Origin: Ferrimonas kyonanensis DSM 18153
Lineage (GTDB): Bacteria; Pseudomonadota; Gammaproteobacteria; Enterobacterales; Shewanellaceae
Direction of reading: 5' to 3'
DNA: 64,000 nucleotides
Assembly: GCF_000425405.1 (NCBI RefSeq)
Contig: NZ_AUDJ01000001.1
Coordinates: 372,001-436,000 of the forward strand
Part shown: positions 1 through 9,203 of the stretch, in pieces
Layout of the letters: every line of letters starts with the position of its first letter
How positions within the stretch are numbered: the stretch's first letter is position 1
Notes under the pieces: model-generated
What the model saw: the letters and a program-made list of their open reading frames with translations, nothing else
Told to the model about the DNA's origin: nothing
Database searches by the model: none
Translations under genes and position numbers: made by a program

Positions 1-649
1 GCTGGCGGCCAAGGAGCAGTGGAATAAAGCCAAGGCGGCGGCCAAGCTGGCCAGAGTCACCTATGAGCGGGTGGAAAACCTGTTCGACGAAGGGGTGGTG
101 GCCCGGCAGAAGCGCGATGAAGCCTTCACTCAGTGGCAGGCGGCCAACTTCACCGAAAGTGCCGCCAGAGCGGTGTACCTGATGGCCGACGAAGGGGCCC
201 GTCAGGAGACCAAAGACGCCGCCGCCGGTAAAGCCATGGCGGCTCAGGGGCAGCTGAACGAGGTGCAGGCGGTGCTGGCGGACAGTCAGATGCGCGCGCC
301 TCGAACCGGTGAGGTGAGCCAGGTGATGCTGGATGAGGGCGAATTGGCGCCGTCCGGGTTCCCGGTGGTGACCTTGGTGGACATGACCGATGCCTGGGCG
401 CTGTTTAATGTCCGTGAAGATCGGCTGGCGGAGTATCCAGAGGGTGAGCTGGTGCAGGTGCGGATTCCGGCGCTCAATGCCAGCTTCCCCTTTGTAGTGC
501 GCTACCGGTCGGTGCTGGGGGATTACGCCACCTGGAACGCCAGTGAAAGCGGCATGGATTTTGATTTGCGTACCTTTGAGGTGGAACTGGTGCCCCAGAG
601 CCCCATCGAAGGCCTGCGTGCCGGCATGACGGCGCTGATTGACCTATGA
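1..649 (+). CDS. HlyD/EmrA-type periplasmic adaptor protein, C-terminal part
   Basis: Partial at the 5' side: the open frame runs in from the window edge (first full codon at base 2), so the true start is outside. The visible part has an Ala/Lys/Glu-rich helical stretch typical of the adaptor coiled-coil hairpin, then the returning lipoyl half (around SQMRAPRTGEVSQVMLDEGE) and a beta-barrel region ending TALIDL. Adaptors of this family sit in the periplasm and link an inner-membrane exporter to an outer-membrane channel. The stop overlaps the start of the next permease (ATGA), so the two are translationally coupled. Family assignment is firm; the substrate is unknown. Confidence 0.85.
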   Translation, partial: LAAKEQWNKAKAAAKLARVTYERVENLFDEGVVARQKRDEAFTQWQAANFTESAARAVYLMADEGARQETKDAAAGKAMAAQGQLNEVQAVLADSQMRAPRTGEVSQVMLDEGELAPSGFPVVTLVDMTDAWALFNVREDRLAEYPEGELVQVRIPALNASFPFVVRYRSVLGDYATWNASESGMDFDLRTFEVELVPQSPIEGLRAGMTALIDL

Positions 650-1722
650 GCCGCTCAAGGGTGGTCCTGCTGCACCGAAGCTTTCGGGATCTGCTGTCGG
701 ACCCGTGGCAAGCGAGCCTGATGACCTGGCTGCCGGTGTTGCTGGGGATCATCCTCTGGGGCGTGTTTGCCCGCGGCCTGCCCACCGAATTGCCGGTGGC
801 CTGGGTCGATATGGATAACACCGCCACCAGCCGCACCCTGGGACGCCACCTTGAGGCGTCACCGGCCATTGCCCTGACCCAGTATGCCGACGGTCGCAGT
901 GCCCAGTTGGCGATGCGCCAGGGAGAGATGTTTGCGCTGGTGCTGATTCCTGCTCACTTCGGTGAAGACCTGATGGCCGGGCGCACGCCGGATCTGGCGG
1001 TGCGCTACAACACTCAGTTCATTCTGGTGGGCAAGCGTCTGTACAGCGCCGCACTGGCGTCGTTGCAGGGCGGTCTGGCCGACGTGGGCTCGTTGGCGAC
1101 CCTGGCCAGCGGGATACCGGCGGAGTACGCCGAGCAGGCGTTGTCACCGGTGAAGGTGGAGCTCAAATCGATGTTCAATCCGGACTTGAGCTACCTGCCT
1201 TTCCTGTTGCCCGGCATCATGTTGGCGTTGTTCCAGTTGCTGGTGATGGCTACCCTGGTGAATACCGTGGGGCGCGGTAAGCGTGGCCTGCCGTTGCGCA
1301 TTGCCCTGTTGATGCTGTGGTGGTGGCTGATGGGCGGCATTGGCCTGTTGGTGATGTACGAAGGACTGGAGTTGCCGATGATGGGATCCTTGTGGGTGCT
1401 GTGGTTGGCGATGATCCCTCTGCTGGGAGGCATTGCCGGCATGATTCTGCTGATCGCCCTGATTGTGGATGACCCGGTTCGGGCCACCAGCATTGGCGGG
1501 GCGCTGTTCGCGCCGGCATTTGCCTACATGGGGGTCAGTTTCCCGGTCAATAGCATGCCTTGGCCCGCGGAGATCTGGCGGGTGCTGATGCCCAGCACTC
1601 ACTATGTGCCGCTGCTGCTTCAGGGTGGCGGTAATCATCATTGGTCGTCACTGTGGCCGCTGTTTCTTATGTCACTGTTGCTGGTTCCCGTGGCCCGCCG
1701 GTATCGGGGAGTGCGAGCATGA
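646..1722 (+). CDS. ABC-2 type transporter permease (first of pair)
   Basis: 358 aa inner-membrane protein of the ABC-2 permease family (YhhJ/YbhS-like). One N-terminal membrane segment (about residues 25-45) is followed by a periplasmic domain with the family-typical VAWVDMDNTATSRTL stretch, then about five hydrophobic segments from residue 185 to the C-terminus. The ATG overlaps the adaptor stop and the gene ends in an ATGA overlap with the second permease, so all three form one operon. Such permeases export drugs or other hydrophobic compounds with a HlyD adaptor and an ATPase. No ATPase gene is seen here. Confidence 0.85.
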   Translation: MSRSRVVLLHRSFRDLLSDPWQASLMTWLPVLLGIILWGVFARGLPTELPVAWVDMDNTATSRTLGRHLEASPAIALTQYADGRSAQLAMRQGEMFALVLIPAHFGEDLMAGRTPDLAVRYNTQFILVGKRLYSAALASLQGGLADVGSLATLASGIPAEYAEQALSPVKVELKSMFNPDLSYLPFLLPGIMLALFQLLVMATLVNTVGRGKRGLPLRIALLMLWWWLMGGIGLLVMYEGLELPMMGSLWVLWLAMIPLLGGIAGMILLIALIVDDPVRATSIGGALFAPAFAYMGVSFPVNSMPWPAEIWRVLMPSTHYVPLLLQGGGNHHWSSLWPLFLMSLLLVPVARRYRGVRA

Positions 1723-2891
1723 GTTGGTGGACCTTGTTTCGGCGCGAATGGCTGGGCCTGCTGACCGATAAGGCGGCGATGTTGACCGCCATCGGCGGCA
1801 TTCTGTTTTACGCCGTGATCTACCCCCTGCCTTATGATCATCAGGTGGCCGGGGCGCAACCGGTGGCGGTGGTGGATCTGGACCAAAGTGCCACCAGTCG
1901 CAAGTTGATTCGTATGTGGTCGGCATCGCCAAAAATTCACATCAGCGACAACTATCCGGAGGTTGACCGGGCCGAGCAGGCACTGCACGACGGTGACATC
2001 GCCGCCTTGGTGGTGATCCCGGCCCAGTTTGAGCGCAACCTGGTGCGGGGCCAGCAGCAGACGCTGGCAGTGGCCGGTGACGGCAGTTTCTTTCTTGCCT
2101 ATGGCAATGTGGCGACCGCCATGCTGCAATCCAGTGGTTATTTGAATGCCGAGATTCGTTTGGCTCGAAGCGTTGCCAATGGTGGCCGTGTCGAGGAGGT
2201 AATGCGTCAGCTGCAGCCGGTGTCGACCCGGGTGCAGCCGGTGTTTAACCCCAACGGCAGCTACATCAGCTACGTGGTACCGGGTGCCCTGGTGTTGATC
2301 CTGCATCAGACCCTGTTGATGGTGGCATCGATGCTGGGGGCCAACAACTGGCACTGCCGCGGCGAATGGCACCGCTATCCGTTGATGACCTGGGTCAGTG
2401 CTCGCACCACCATGCTGGTGTGCCTGTACCTGCCTTCCTGCATTCTCTATTTTGATCTGGTGTTGCCCGGGCATGATGTGGCGATGCTGGCTTCCTGTTG
2501 GGCCATGGTGCAACTGCTGGTGCCGTTTCTGTTGTCGACGGCGCTGGCAGGGATTGCCATCAGTACCCTGTTTAATCGTCGCGCCGTGCCGGTTCAACTG
2601 TTGGTGCTGACCGGCATGCCAATCCTGTTCACCTGTGGCTTTGTCTGGCCCGGGATCAGCATGTCACCGCTGCTCAGTGGGGTGTTTGCCTGGTTACCGG
2701 CACAGCCGGCGATGATGGGGATGATAAAGCTCAACCAGATGAACCTGGGAATCGTAAACCTTTATTACGAGCTGTCGACTCTGTGGATTCAGGTGATAGC
2801 ATGGGGCATCTTGGCGCTGTTGGGTACGCACTGGCGTCAGACTCACCGGGCTTCAGTGCTGATTGATCGCGCTGAACCGAGCTTTGATTAA
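1719..2891 (+). CDS. ABC-2 type transporter permease (second of pair)
   Basis: 390 aa when started at the ATG at 1719, which overlaps the previous stop (ATGA); an upstream in-frame start at 1641 would lie deep in the preceding gene and is not preferred. Same architecture as its neighbour: one N-terminal membrane segment, a periplasmic domain with VAVVDLDQSATSRKL, then a C-terminal hydrophobic block. The two paralogous permeases probably form a heterodimer. Neither has a nucleotide-binding domain. No clear terminator follows the stop. Confidence 0.85.
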   Translation: MSWWTLFRREWLGLLTDKAAMLTAIGGILFYAVIYPLPYDHQVAGAQPVAVVDLDQSATSRKLIRMWSASPKIHISDNYPEVDRAEQALHDGDIAALVVIPAQFERNLVRGQQQTLAVAGDGSFFLAYGNVATAMLQSSGYLNAEIRLARSVANGGRVEEVMRQLQPVSTRVQPVFNPNGSYISYVVPGALVLILHQTLLMVASMLGANNWHCRGEWHRYPLMTWVSARTTMLVCLYLPSCILYFDLVLPGHDVAMLASCWAMVQLLVPFLLSTALAGIAISTLFNRRAVPVQLLVLTGMPILFTCGFVWPGISMSPLLSGVFAWLPAQPAMMGMIKLNQMNLGIVNLYYELSTLWIQVIAWGILALLGTHWRQTHRASVLIDRAEPSFD

Positions 2892-2929
2892 CCCCCTTTT
2901 GGTTTTCCACTTTTTGTCAGGGATGAACT

Positions 2930-3799
2930 ATGCAACGGCTGCTTCTGGCTTCGACCTTATTGATTTCCTCCGCGTGCTGGGCTCAAGGGCCCGGTGAACG
3001 CCCGCTGCCGTTTGAGTTCAGCGCCTACAGCGTCGGCTTCCCGTCGGCGTCGACTGAGAACGACGGTGACGTCAGCCAGGATAACTACGGCTTTAACTTC
3101 AGCTACCGTCAACCGCTGAATCAGCAATGGCTGGTACGCTACCAGCTGGATTACGAGTACAGCAGTTTTGATTTCGATCGCAGCCGCCTGTTCGGCGGGC
3201 GCCTCGACAGCTGGGACAGCAAACAGCAGTTAGGGGCTGGGGTCAGCTTCGTCCGGCCCAGCCGCGATGGCCTGACCTGGTTTATTGCCCCGCGTGTGCA
3301 GTGGGCTTACGCCGACAATGCCAGCTTCAGCGATGGCTTTGGTTATGGCTTGCTGGCGGCAGCCACCTATCCGGTGTCCGATACCCTGACCCTGGGCTTC
3401 GGTGGCGGTTATTTTAATGACCCCTATGACGTGTCGGTGATTCCGGTGTTGCTGGTGAAGTGGCAGATTACCGACAAACTGCGACTGGATAACCCGTTCG
3501 AGCCCGGCTTCTCCGGCCCGGGGGGACTGGAGTTGTCCTACGCCTTTAACCCGTTCTGGGAGTTTGGCCTGGGTACCGCTTACCGCGCCCAGCGCTTTGC
3601 CGTGGAGCAGGGCAGTGTCGAGATTGAGAATCCACTGACCTTCCTCAGGGGCACTTACAGCAACCCGGATAACTGGCGCCTGTCGGGGTACCTGGGGTAT
3701 CGCAGCGACGGCAAAATGAAAGTGCACGGTCAATTTGAAGCCAGTCAGGATCTGGATGCGGAGGCGGCCTTCGGCGCCATCTTTACCTACAACTTCTGA
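2930..3799 (+). CDS. Predicted outer-membrane beta-barrel protein of unknown function
   Basis: 289 aa. A signal peptide is visible (MQRLLLASTLLISSACWA, cleavage near residue 19). The mature part is rich in alternating aromatic/polar strands (for example QWLVRYQLDYEYSSF and RLSGYLGYRS) and ends in a C-terminal Phe (FTYNF), the usual outer-membrane insertion signal. It resembles the DUF6268-type barrel proteins, but I cannot verify that without a profile search. It lies 38 bp after the permease gene and could be the channel partner of the exporter, although it is not a TolC-type protein. A strong hairpin terminator follows. Confidence 0.6.
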   Translation: MQRLLLASTLLISSACWAQGPGERPLPFEFSAYSVGFPSASTENDGDVSQDNYGFNFSYRQPLNQQWLVRYQLDYEYSSFDFDRSRLFGGRLDSWDSKQQLGAGVSFVRPSRDGLTWFIAPRVQWAYADNASFSDGFGYGLLAAATYPVSDTLTLGFGGGYFNDPYDVSVIPVLLVKWQITDKLRLDNPFEPGFSGPGGLELSYAFNPFWEFGLGTAYRAQRFAVEQGSVEIENPLTFLRGTYSNPDNWRLSGYLGYRSDGKMKVHGQFEASQDLDAEAAFGAIFTYNF

Positions 3800-3821
3800 G
3801 GCTTCTCCACCAGTGAAATTC

Positions 3822-3854
3822 AGGCGGCCCCCTAGTCAGGGGGCCGCCTTTTTT
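3822..3854 (+). terminator. Rho-independent terminator after the beta-barrel gene
   Basis: An 11-base arm AGGCGGCCCCC and its complement GGGGGCCGCCT enclose a short loop, followed by a run of T. It separates the exporter/barrel group from the MoxR gene. Confidence 0.9.
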
Positions 3855-3934
3855 GTTAGCTTCAATGCAGTTGCTGACACGTTAGCCTAAGATGGCCGTC
3901 GTTTGCCCCCCATGTCGAACAGAAGGATCAGTCA

Positions 3935-4774
3935 ATGAAGTTTCAGGGAACCGGTGAATACATCGCCACCGAGGATTTGCAGATGGCGGTCAACGCCGCG
4001 GTGACCCTATCCAGGCCGCTGTTGATCAAGGGAGAGCCGGGAACCGGCAAAACCATGTTGGCGGAGCAGGTGGCGCTGTCTTTGGGGAAGCCATTGATCC
4101 AGTGGCACATAAAATCGACCACCAAGGCCCAGCAGGGACTGTATGAGTACGACGCCGTGTCGCGGTTACGGGACTCTCAGTTGGGTAATGACAAAGTGGA
4201 GGACGTGCGTAATTACCTGAAGAAAGGCAAGCTGTGGCAGGCGTTCGAGGCCGATGAACAGGTGGTACTGCTGATTGATGAGGTGGACAAAGCGGACATC
4301 GAGTTTCCCAACGACCTGTTGGTGGAGCTGGATAAGATGGAGTTTCATGTTTACGAGACTCAGGAAGTGATTCGCGCTCGCCACCGTCCCATCGTGATCA
4401 TCACCAGCAATAACGAAAAGGAATTGCCGGATGCGTTTCTGCGCCGCTGCTTCTTCCATTACATCCGCTTTCCCGATGCCGAAACCATGAAGCGCATCGT
4501 CGAGGTGCACTTCCCCGACATTAAGCCGCGGCTGGTGCAGCACGCCATGGAGGTGTTCTTTGAACTCAGGCAGGTGGCCGGACTGAAGAAGAAGCCGTCT
4601 ACCTCGGAGTTGGTGGATTGGCTTAAATTGCTGATGGCCGACGACATCGATCCGACCGTATTGGCCAACACCGACATTCGCACCGCGTTGCCGCCCCTAT
4701 GCGGCGCCCTGGTCAAGAATGAGCAGGATGTGGCGCTGCTGGAGAAGCTGGCGTTTATGACCCGGCGGGGGTAA
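3935..4774 (+). CDS. MoxR-family AAA+ ATPase
   Basis: 279 aa. Walker A GEPGTGKTM lies near residues 33-41, Walker B VVLLIDEVDKAD near residue 107, and a sensor-1-like IITSNNEKELPDAFLRRC follows. MoxR ATPases are chaperone-like motors that usually act with a von Willebrand factor A (VWA) protein to insert cofactors or mature protein complexes. The next gene begins 4 bp downstream and is exactly such a VWA protein, so the pair is one functional unit. RBS-like AAGGA lies before the ATG. The client of this pair cannot be told from the neighbours. Confidence 0.9.
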   Translation: MKFQGTGEYIATEDLQMAVNAAVTLSRPLLIKGEPGTGKTMLAEQVALSLGKPLIQWHIKSTTKAQQGLYEYDAVSRLRDSQLGNDKVEDVRNYLKKGKLWQAFEADEQVVLLIDEVDKADIEFPNDLLVELDKMEFHVYETQEVIRARHRPIVIITSNNEKELPDAFLRRCFFHYIRFPDAETMKRIVEVHFPDIKPRLVQHAMEVFFELRQVAGLKKKPSTSELVDWLKLLMADDIDPTVLANTDIRTALPPLCGALVKNEQDVALLEKLAFMTRRG

Positions 4775-4778
4775 GGCG

Positions 4779-5966
4779 ATGCTGATTCGGTTTTTCTTTG
4801 CCCTGAGGCGAGGCGGAATTCCGGTGTCGGTGACCGAGTTGCTGGCACTGCTGGAGGCGATGGATCAGCAACTGGCATTTGCGGATCTGGAGCAATTCTA
4901 TGTGCTGGCGCGTCTGTGCCTGGTCAAGGATGAAACCCAGTACGACAAGTTTGATCGGACTTTCGGTGCGTTTTTTGAGGGCCTGGACACGGCGACCGAG
5001 CACTGGCAGGAGGCGATTCCCGATGAGTGGTTGCGGGCCGAGATGGCTCGCTCGCTGACCGAGGAGGAGCGCCGGCAATTGGAGGCGGTGGGAGGCATCG
5101 AGGCGTTGCTGGCGGAGTTTCGCAAACGCTTCGAAGAGCAGCAGAAGCGCCATCAAGGTGGCAACCGCTGGATTGGCACCGGCGGTACCTCGCCCTTTGG
5201 TCACAGTGGTGAGCGTCCCGGTGGCATGAGAGTCGGGGGCCAGGGTCGCAATCGCTCGGCGGCCAAGGTGTGGCAGCAGCGCCAGTATCGCAACCTCGAT
5301 GGCGATGTGGAGCTGGGAATTCGTAACCTGAAGTTGGCGCTGAGGAAGCTGAGACGCTTTGCCCGCACTGGGGCCGACACCGAATTGGATCTGGACGGCA
5401 CCATACAGGCCACCGCCGACAGCGGCGGCCTGCTGGACGTAAAGCTGGTGCCGGAACGGCACAACGCCATCAAGTTATTGCTGTTTTTTGATGTCGGGGG
5501 TTCCATGGACCCCTATGTTCGCCGCTGTGAGCAACTGTTCAGTGCCTGTCGCAGCGAGTTTAAGCATCTGGAGCAGTTCTATTTTCACAACTTTCTCTAT
5601 GACCAGCTGTGGCGGGATAACCGCCGCCGCCGTGAGGAGTCGACGCCGCTGGCGGAGATCCTGCGTACCTACCCCAAGGACTACAAGGTGATCGTGGTCG
5701 GGGACGCGTCCATGGGACCGTACGAGATCTTCAGCCGTTACGGCAGTGTCGAGTTGATGAACGAGGAGCCGGGAGCGGTCTCCATGCAGCGTGTGTGCGA
5801 CCGATTTTCGCGGTTGATCTGGCTGAATCCGGTGCCCAGGGAACATTGGCGCTACACCCAAAGCATCGGCGCAGTGCGGGAGTTAATCGGCGATCGGATG
5901 TACCCGTTGACGTTGTCGGGGCTGGAGCAGGGGATTGGCGCTCTGCTGGGGCAGCAGAGGCCGTAA
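4779..5966 (+). CDS. VWA domain protein, CoxE-like, partner of MoxR ATPase
   Basis: 395 aa, cytoplasmic, no signal peptide. The C-terminal half carries a VWA (CoxE-like) domain: LLFFDVGGSMDPY near residue 235 gives the metal-binding DxGxS motif, and IVVGDASMGPYEI comes later. The N-terminal third is helical and charged; a Gly/Arg-rich linker (about residues 130-165) joins the two. In the family, VWA proteins of this type relay MoxR ATPase action to a metal-containing client. The gene is 4 bp after the ATPase and is almost certainly co-transcribed. Confidence 0.85.
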   Translation: MLIRFFFALRRGGIPVSVTELLALLEAMDQQLAFADLEQFYVLARLCLVKDETQYDKFDRTFGAFFEGLDTATEHWQEAIPDEWLRAEMARSLTEEERRQLEAVGGIEALLAEFRKRFEEQQKRHQGGNRWIGTGGTSPFGHSGERPGGMRVGGQGRNRSAAKVWQQRQYRNLDGDVELGIRNLKLALRKLRRFARTGADTELDLDGTIQATADSGGLLDVKLVPERHNAIKLLLFFDVGGSMDPYVRRCEQLFSACRSEFKHLEQFYFHNFLYDQLWRDNRRRREESTPLAEILRTYPKDYKVIVVGDASMGPYEIFSRYGSVELMNEEPGAVSMQRVCDRFSRLIWLNPVPREHWRYTQSIGAVRELIGDRMYPLTLSGLEQGIGALLGQQRP

Positions 5967-5970
5967 ATCA

Positions 5971-5988
5971 GGGGCCCGGACGGGCCCC
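5971..5988. terminator. GC-rich hairpin between convergent genes
   Basis: Perfect inverted repeat GGGGCCCG/CGGGCCCC with a 2-base centre between the VWA gene stop and the darP stop. There is no T-run on either side, so it is a weak or Rho-assisted bidirectional terminator at best. Confidence 0.45.
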
Positions 5989-6004
5989 CTCCATCAGACG
6001 AGGG

Positions 6005-6529
6005 TCAGTCGTCCAGGTACTGACGAATCAGCTTGAACAGTTCCCGGGAAGATTTCGGTGGCTTGTTGGCCTGCTGCTCTTTCTTGGCTTGACGGATCAA
6101 CTGGCGCAGGCGCTGGCGCTCACTCTCCATCTCCGGCACCTTGGCAAACAATGCCTGTACCGCCTCGTCACCTTCGGCGATCAGGCGATCCCGCCACTCC
6201 TCCATCTGGTGGAAATGCTGGTTGGCCTGATTGTGCTTGTTGCGAATTTTGTCCAGTGCCTGGCGGATGGGATCCGGATCGCGGAACCGCAGCAGCTTGC
6301 CGATGAACTGCATCTGGCGGCGGTAGGCCTCATTTTTTCCCTTAAGGCGGTGGGCCAGCGCGACGGCGACCTCTAACTCTTCATCCATGGGCACTTTGGC
6401 CAGATCACTTTTTCCCAAAGCCAGGATTTCGGTGCCAATCTTCTGCAGCTCTTCAGCTTCCCGCTTCAGCTCGCTCTTACTGATCCACTCGTCTTCCTGC
6501 TGATCCTGAGGGGGGCGTTGTGCCGCCAT
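6005..6529 (-). CDS. darP: Ribosome-associated protein DarP (YjgA, DUF615)
   Basis: 174 aa from the ATG at 6529, chosen because GGAGAAG lies at the right distance upstream; an upstream ATG six codons earlier lacks that spacing. A highly charged helical protein (WISKSELKREAEELQKIG and RQLIRQAKKEQQ), matching the DUF615/YjgA family, which binds late 50S precursors and promotes large-subunit maturation. It is divergent from pmbA, as yjgA is in E. coli, with about 150 bp between. Confidence 0.9.
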   Translation of the reverse strand: MAAQRPPQDQQEDEWISKSELKREAEELQKIGTEILALGKSDLAKVPMDEELEVAVALAHRLKGKNEAYRRQMQFIGKLLRFRDPDPIRQALDKIRNKHNQANQHFHQMEEWRDRLIAEGDEAVQALFAKVPEMESERQRLRQLIRQAKKEQQANKPPKSSRELFKLIRQYLDD

Positions 6530-6679
6530 GATACTTCTCCGCTGCAATATAAGTCTTAACTGAGGGGCATTCTAGCAGCCCATGGGCAGTTCAGGCCAAT
6601 AATGGCAAGCCCGAGCCCTATCGCAGAGCTGTCGGGGTTTGCTATCCTGTGCTCAATTGACTTTTTGTGGGACAGACGA

Positions 6680-8020
6680 GTGACTCAAGTGAGTATCGAA
6701 CAGCAGCGTCAGCATCTCGAGCAAGCGGTAGCCGTCGCGCTGGAGGAAGCCGGAAAACTGGGAGTGACCGCTGCGGAAGTGGCGATCAGCAAGCAGCAGG
6801 GGTTGTCCATCTCAACCCGCCAGGGAGAAGTGGAAACCGTCGAGTTTAACAAAGACGGTGCCCTGGGAATCTCCCTGTATCGCGATGGCAGCAAAGGCAA
6901 TGCCTCCACTTCGGATCTGAGCCCCCAAGCGATCGTCGACGCCGTGCGGGCCGCCGATGGCATCGCCCGTTACACCAGCGCCGATGAACATAATGGCCTG
7001 GCGGATGCCAGCCTGATGCCCACCGAATTGCGGGACCTGGATCTGTACCACCCCCATCCGATGACGCCGGAGCAGGGGATCGAGCTGGCCAGCCGCTGCG
7101 AACAGGCGGCCCTGGCCGAAGGCGGCCGCATCGAGCAGTCCGATGGTGCCAGTTGCAACAGCCACGAAGGCATCAAGGTGTACGGCAACAGCCACGGCTT
7201 TATCGGCAGCTATGCCTCCTCCCGCCACAGCCTCTCCTGTGTGCTGATCGGCAAGGATGAGCAGGGTATGGAGCGGGATTATGACTACACCGTCAGCCGT
7301 CGTTTCGATGCCCTGGACGGTCCGGAGGCCCTCGGCAAGCGGGCGGCGGCCAAAGTGGAGGCCCGCCTGGGGGCCCGCAAGATCGACACCTGCGAAGTGC
7401 CGGTGCTGTTCTCCGCCGAAACTGCCACCGGCCTGATCGGTCATCTGGTGGGGGCCATCAGCGGTGCGTCCCTGTATCGGGAGTCGTCGTTCCTGCTCAA
7501 CAGCCTGGGCACCCAGATTCTGCCCGAGTGGTTGTCCATCCATGAGAATCCGCACCTGCTGGGTGGCTTGTCCAGTGCCGTCTTTGACGGCGAAGGGGTG
7601 GCCACTCAGGCCCGGGACATCGTGGCTGACGGGGTGTTGCAATCCTATCTGCTGACTGCCTACTCAGGCCGTCGCCTGAAGATGGCCACCACCGGCCATG
7701 CCGGCGGCATCTACAACTGGGACATCAGCAGTAATGGCGGCGATCTGGCTGCCATGCTCAAACAGATGGGGACCGGCCTGTACGTCACCGAACTGATGGG
7801 CCACGGCGTCAACAGCGTGACTGGCGATTACTCTCGCGGTGCCGCCGGGTTCTGGGTGGAGAATGGCATCATTCAATATCCGGTGCATGAGATCACCATC
7901 GCCGGCAATCTCAAGCAGATGTACAAGGAGATGGTGGCGGTGGGCAGCGATCGCGACCCGCGTTCCAGCATTGGTACCGGTTCAATCCTGTTGTCTCAGA
8001 TGAAGGTGGCGGGTAACTGA
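6680..8020 (+). CDS. pmbA: Metalloprotease PmbA/TldE homologue
   Basis: 446 aa from the GTG at 6680; a longer frame starting at 6602 is open but the family length (about 450) and sequence start favour the GTG. TldD/PmbA family: C-terminal GHGVNSVTGDYSRGAAGFW is the diagnostic conserved block near residue 380. PmbA (TldE) forms a heterodimeric zinc protease with TldD, which matures microcin B17 and degrades the CcdA antitoxin in E. coli; PmbA lacks the HExxxH motif that TldD carries, as seen here. The tldD partner gene is not in this window. Confidence 0.93.
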   Translation: MTQVSIEQQRQHLEQAVAVALEEAGKLGVTAAEVAISKQQGLSISTRQGEVETVEFNKDGALGISLYRDGSKGNASTSDLSPQAIVDAVRAADGIARYTSADEHNGLADASLMPTELRDLDLYHPHPMTPEQGIELASRCEQAALAEGGRIEQSDGASCNSHEGIKVYGNSHGFIGSYASSRHSLSCVLIGKDEQGMERDYDYTVSRRFDALDGPEALGKRAAAKVEARLGARKIDTCEVPVLFSAETATGLIGHLVGAISGASLYRESSFLLNSLGTQILPEWLSIHENPHLLGGLSSAVFDGEGVATQARDIVADGVLQSYLLTAYSGRRLKMATTGHAGGIYNWDISSNGGDLAAMLKQMGTGLYVTELMGHGVNSVTGDYSRGAAGFWVENGIIQYPVHEITIAGNLKQMYKEMVAVGSDRDPRSSIGTGSILLSQMKVAGN

Positions 8021-8044
8021 GCGAAGCCTCAGCGATGATCACCA

Positions 8045-8074
8045 CGCCGGCCCCGGGGCCGGCGTTGTTGTTTG
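8045..8074 (+). terminator. Terminator after pmbA
   Basis: A perfect palindrome CGCCGGCCCC/GGGGCCGGCG followed by GTTGTTGTTT, in the gap between convergent pmbA and ptsO. Confidence 0.7.
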
Positions 8075-8076
8075 GG

Positions 8077-8349
8077 CTACTCGGATTCGTCGAAGCGGGC
8101 GCTGAACAGCTCGGTAATGGCGGTCATGGCCGGTTCGGCATCGTCGCCGTCACAGACGATGGTGACCTCCTGGCCCTGACAGGTTTCCAGCATTAGCACA
8201 CCCAATACGCTGTTGGCGTCGGCGCTCTGGTTGCCATGGATGATCTGAATGTTGGCGTCGTAATTATGGGCCACCTGGGCCAGGCGGGTGGCGGCCCGGG
8301 CATGCAGCCCGAGCTTGTTTACCACCCTCAGGGTGCGGGTCAGTTTCAT
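8077..8349 (-). CDS. ptsO: Nitrogen PTS phosphocarrier NPr
   Basis: 90 aa HPr-fold protein. The phosphorylated histidine is His16 in [10 protein letters not shown], and the regulatory serine region NSVLGVLML follows. NPr passes phosphate from EI-Ntr (PtsP) to EIIA-Ntr (PtsN), a regulatory chain linked to nitrogen and potassium status and to RapZ/LpxC control. Its ATG overlaps the rapZ stop (ATGA), making it the last gene of the rpoN operon. Confidence 0.95.
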   Translation of the reverse strand: MKLTRTLRVVNKLGLHARAATRLAQVAHNYDANIQIIHGNQSADANSVLGVLMLETCQGQEVTIVCDGDDAEPAMTAITELFSARFDESE

Positions 8350-9203
8350 TGGCTGTCGTTGAGTTTCAATTCCCGGTGGCGGACGGAGATGTGTTTCTGG
8401 CTCAGCTTAAAGCGGTTTCCCAGTTGCTGGGCGATGTAGACACTGCGATGTTGGCCGCCGGTGCAACCGATGGCCACGGTCAGGTAGGCGCGATTGTTGC
8501 GTTCCAGCATCGGCAGCCAGTTTTTCAGGAAACTCTCGGTGTGGTCAATAAAGCGGGCCACTTCGGCTTCCTTGGTGAAATAGCGCTGCACCGGTGCGTC
8601 CAGGCCGGTCAGGGGCCTCAGCTTCGGATCCCAGTGAGGATTGGGCAGGAAGCGGACATCGAACACGTAATCGGCGTCCTTGGGGATGCCGTGTTTAAAG
8701 CCAAAGGATTCAAACACCAACAACAGGTCCCGTTCGGCCTTGCCCAGCAGGCGGGTGCGAATCTCATCCGCCAGTTGATGCACCGACAGGTTGTCGGTAT
8801 GGATGCTGTGGTCGGCCAATTGCCGAATCGGCGCCAGCATCTCGGTCTCCGAAGCGATGGCCTGGGCCAGTGAGATGCCGGTCTGCGACAGCGGATGCAG
8901 CCGCCGGGTCTCGCTGTAGCGCTTGATCAGGCTGCTGTCGGAGGCATCCAGAAAATAGATTTGCCAGTCGACGCTGTCCGGCAGTCGCTTCAGTTCATCG
9001 GGAATGCTTTCTGCCTGCTCTGGCAGGTTGCGAATATCCAGACTGACCGCCAGTGTGGAGCAGCGATCCACCATTTCATTGACCAGTGCCGGTAGCATGC
9101 TGGCCGGCAGGTTATCGACGCAGTAGTAGCCCAGGTCTTCCAGGACCCGCAGGGCCACGGATTTGCCTGCGCCGGAGCGGCCGGAGAGGATAATCAGTTT
9201 CAC
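8346..9203 (-). CDS. rapZ: RNase adaptor protein RapZ
   Basis: 285 aa with a GTG start that overlaps the ptsN stop (GTGA). Walker A GRSGAGKS is at residues 8-15; the C-terminal domain has [13 protein letters not shown] and ends in the conserved HRELKLN. In enterobacteria RapZ delivers the sRNA GlmZ to RNase E and so controls GlmS and amino-sugar supply for peptidoglycan and LPS. Its place between ptsN and ptsO is the usual one. No GlmZ/GlmY RNA is recognisable in this window. Confidence 0.95.
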   Translation of the reverse strand: MKLIILSGRSGAGKSVALRVLEDLGYYCVDNLPASMLPALVNEMVDRCSTLAVSLDIRNLPEQAESIPDELKRLPDSVDWQIYFLDASDSSLIKRYSETRRLHPLSQTGISLAQAIASETEMLAPIRQLADHSIHTDNLSVHQLADEIRTRLLGKAERDLLLVFESFGFKHGIPKDADYVFDVRFLPNPHWDPKLRPLTGLDAPVQRYFTKEAEVARFIDHTESFLKNWLPMLERNNRAYLTVAIGCTGGQHRSVYIAQQLGNRFKLSQKHISVRHRELKLNDSQ

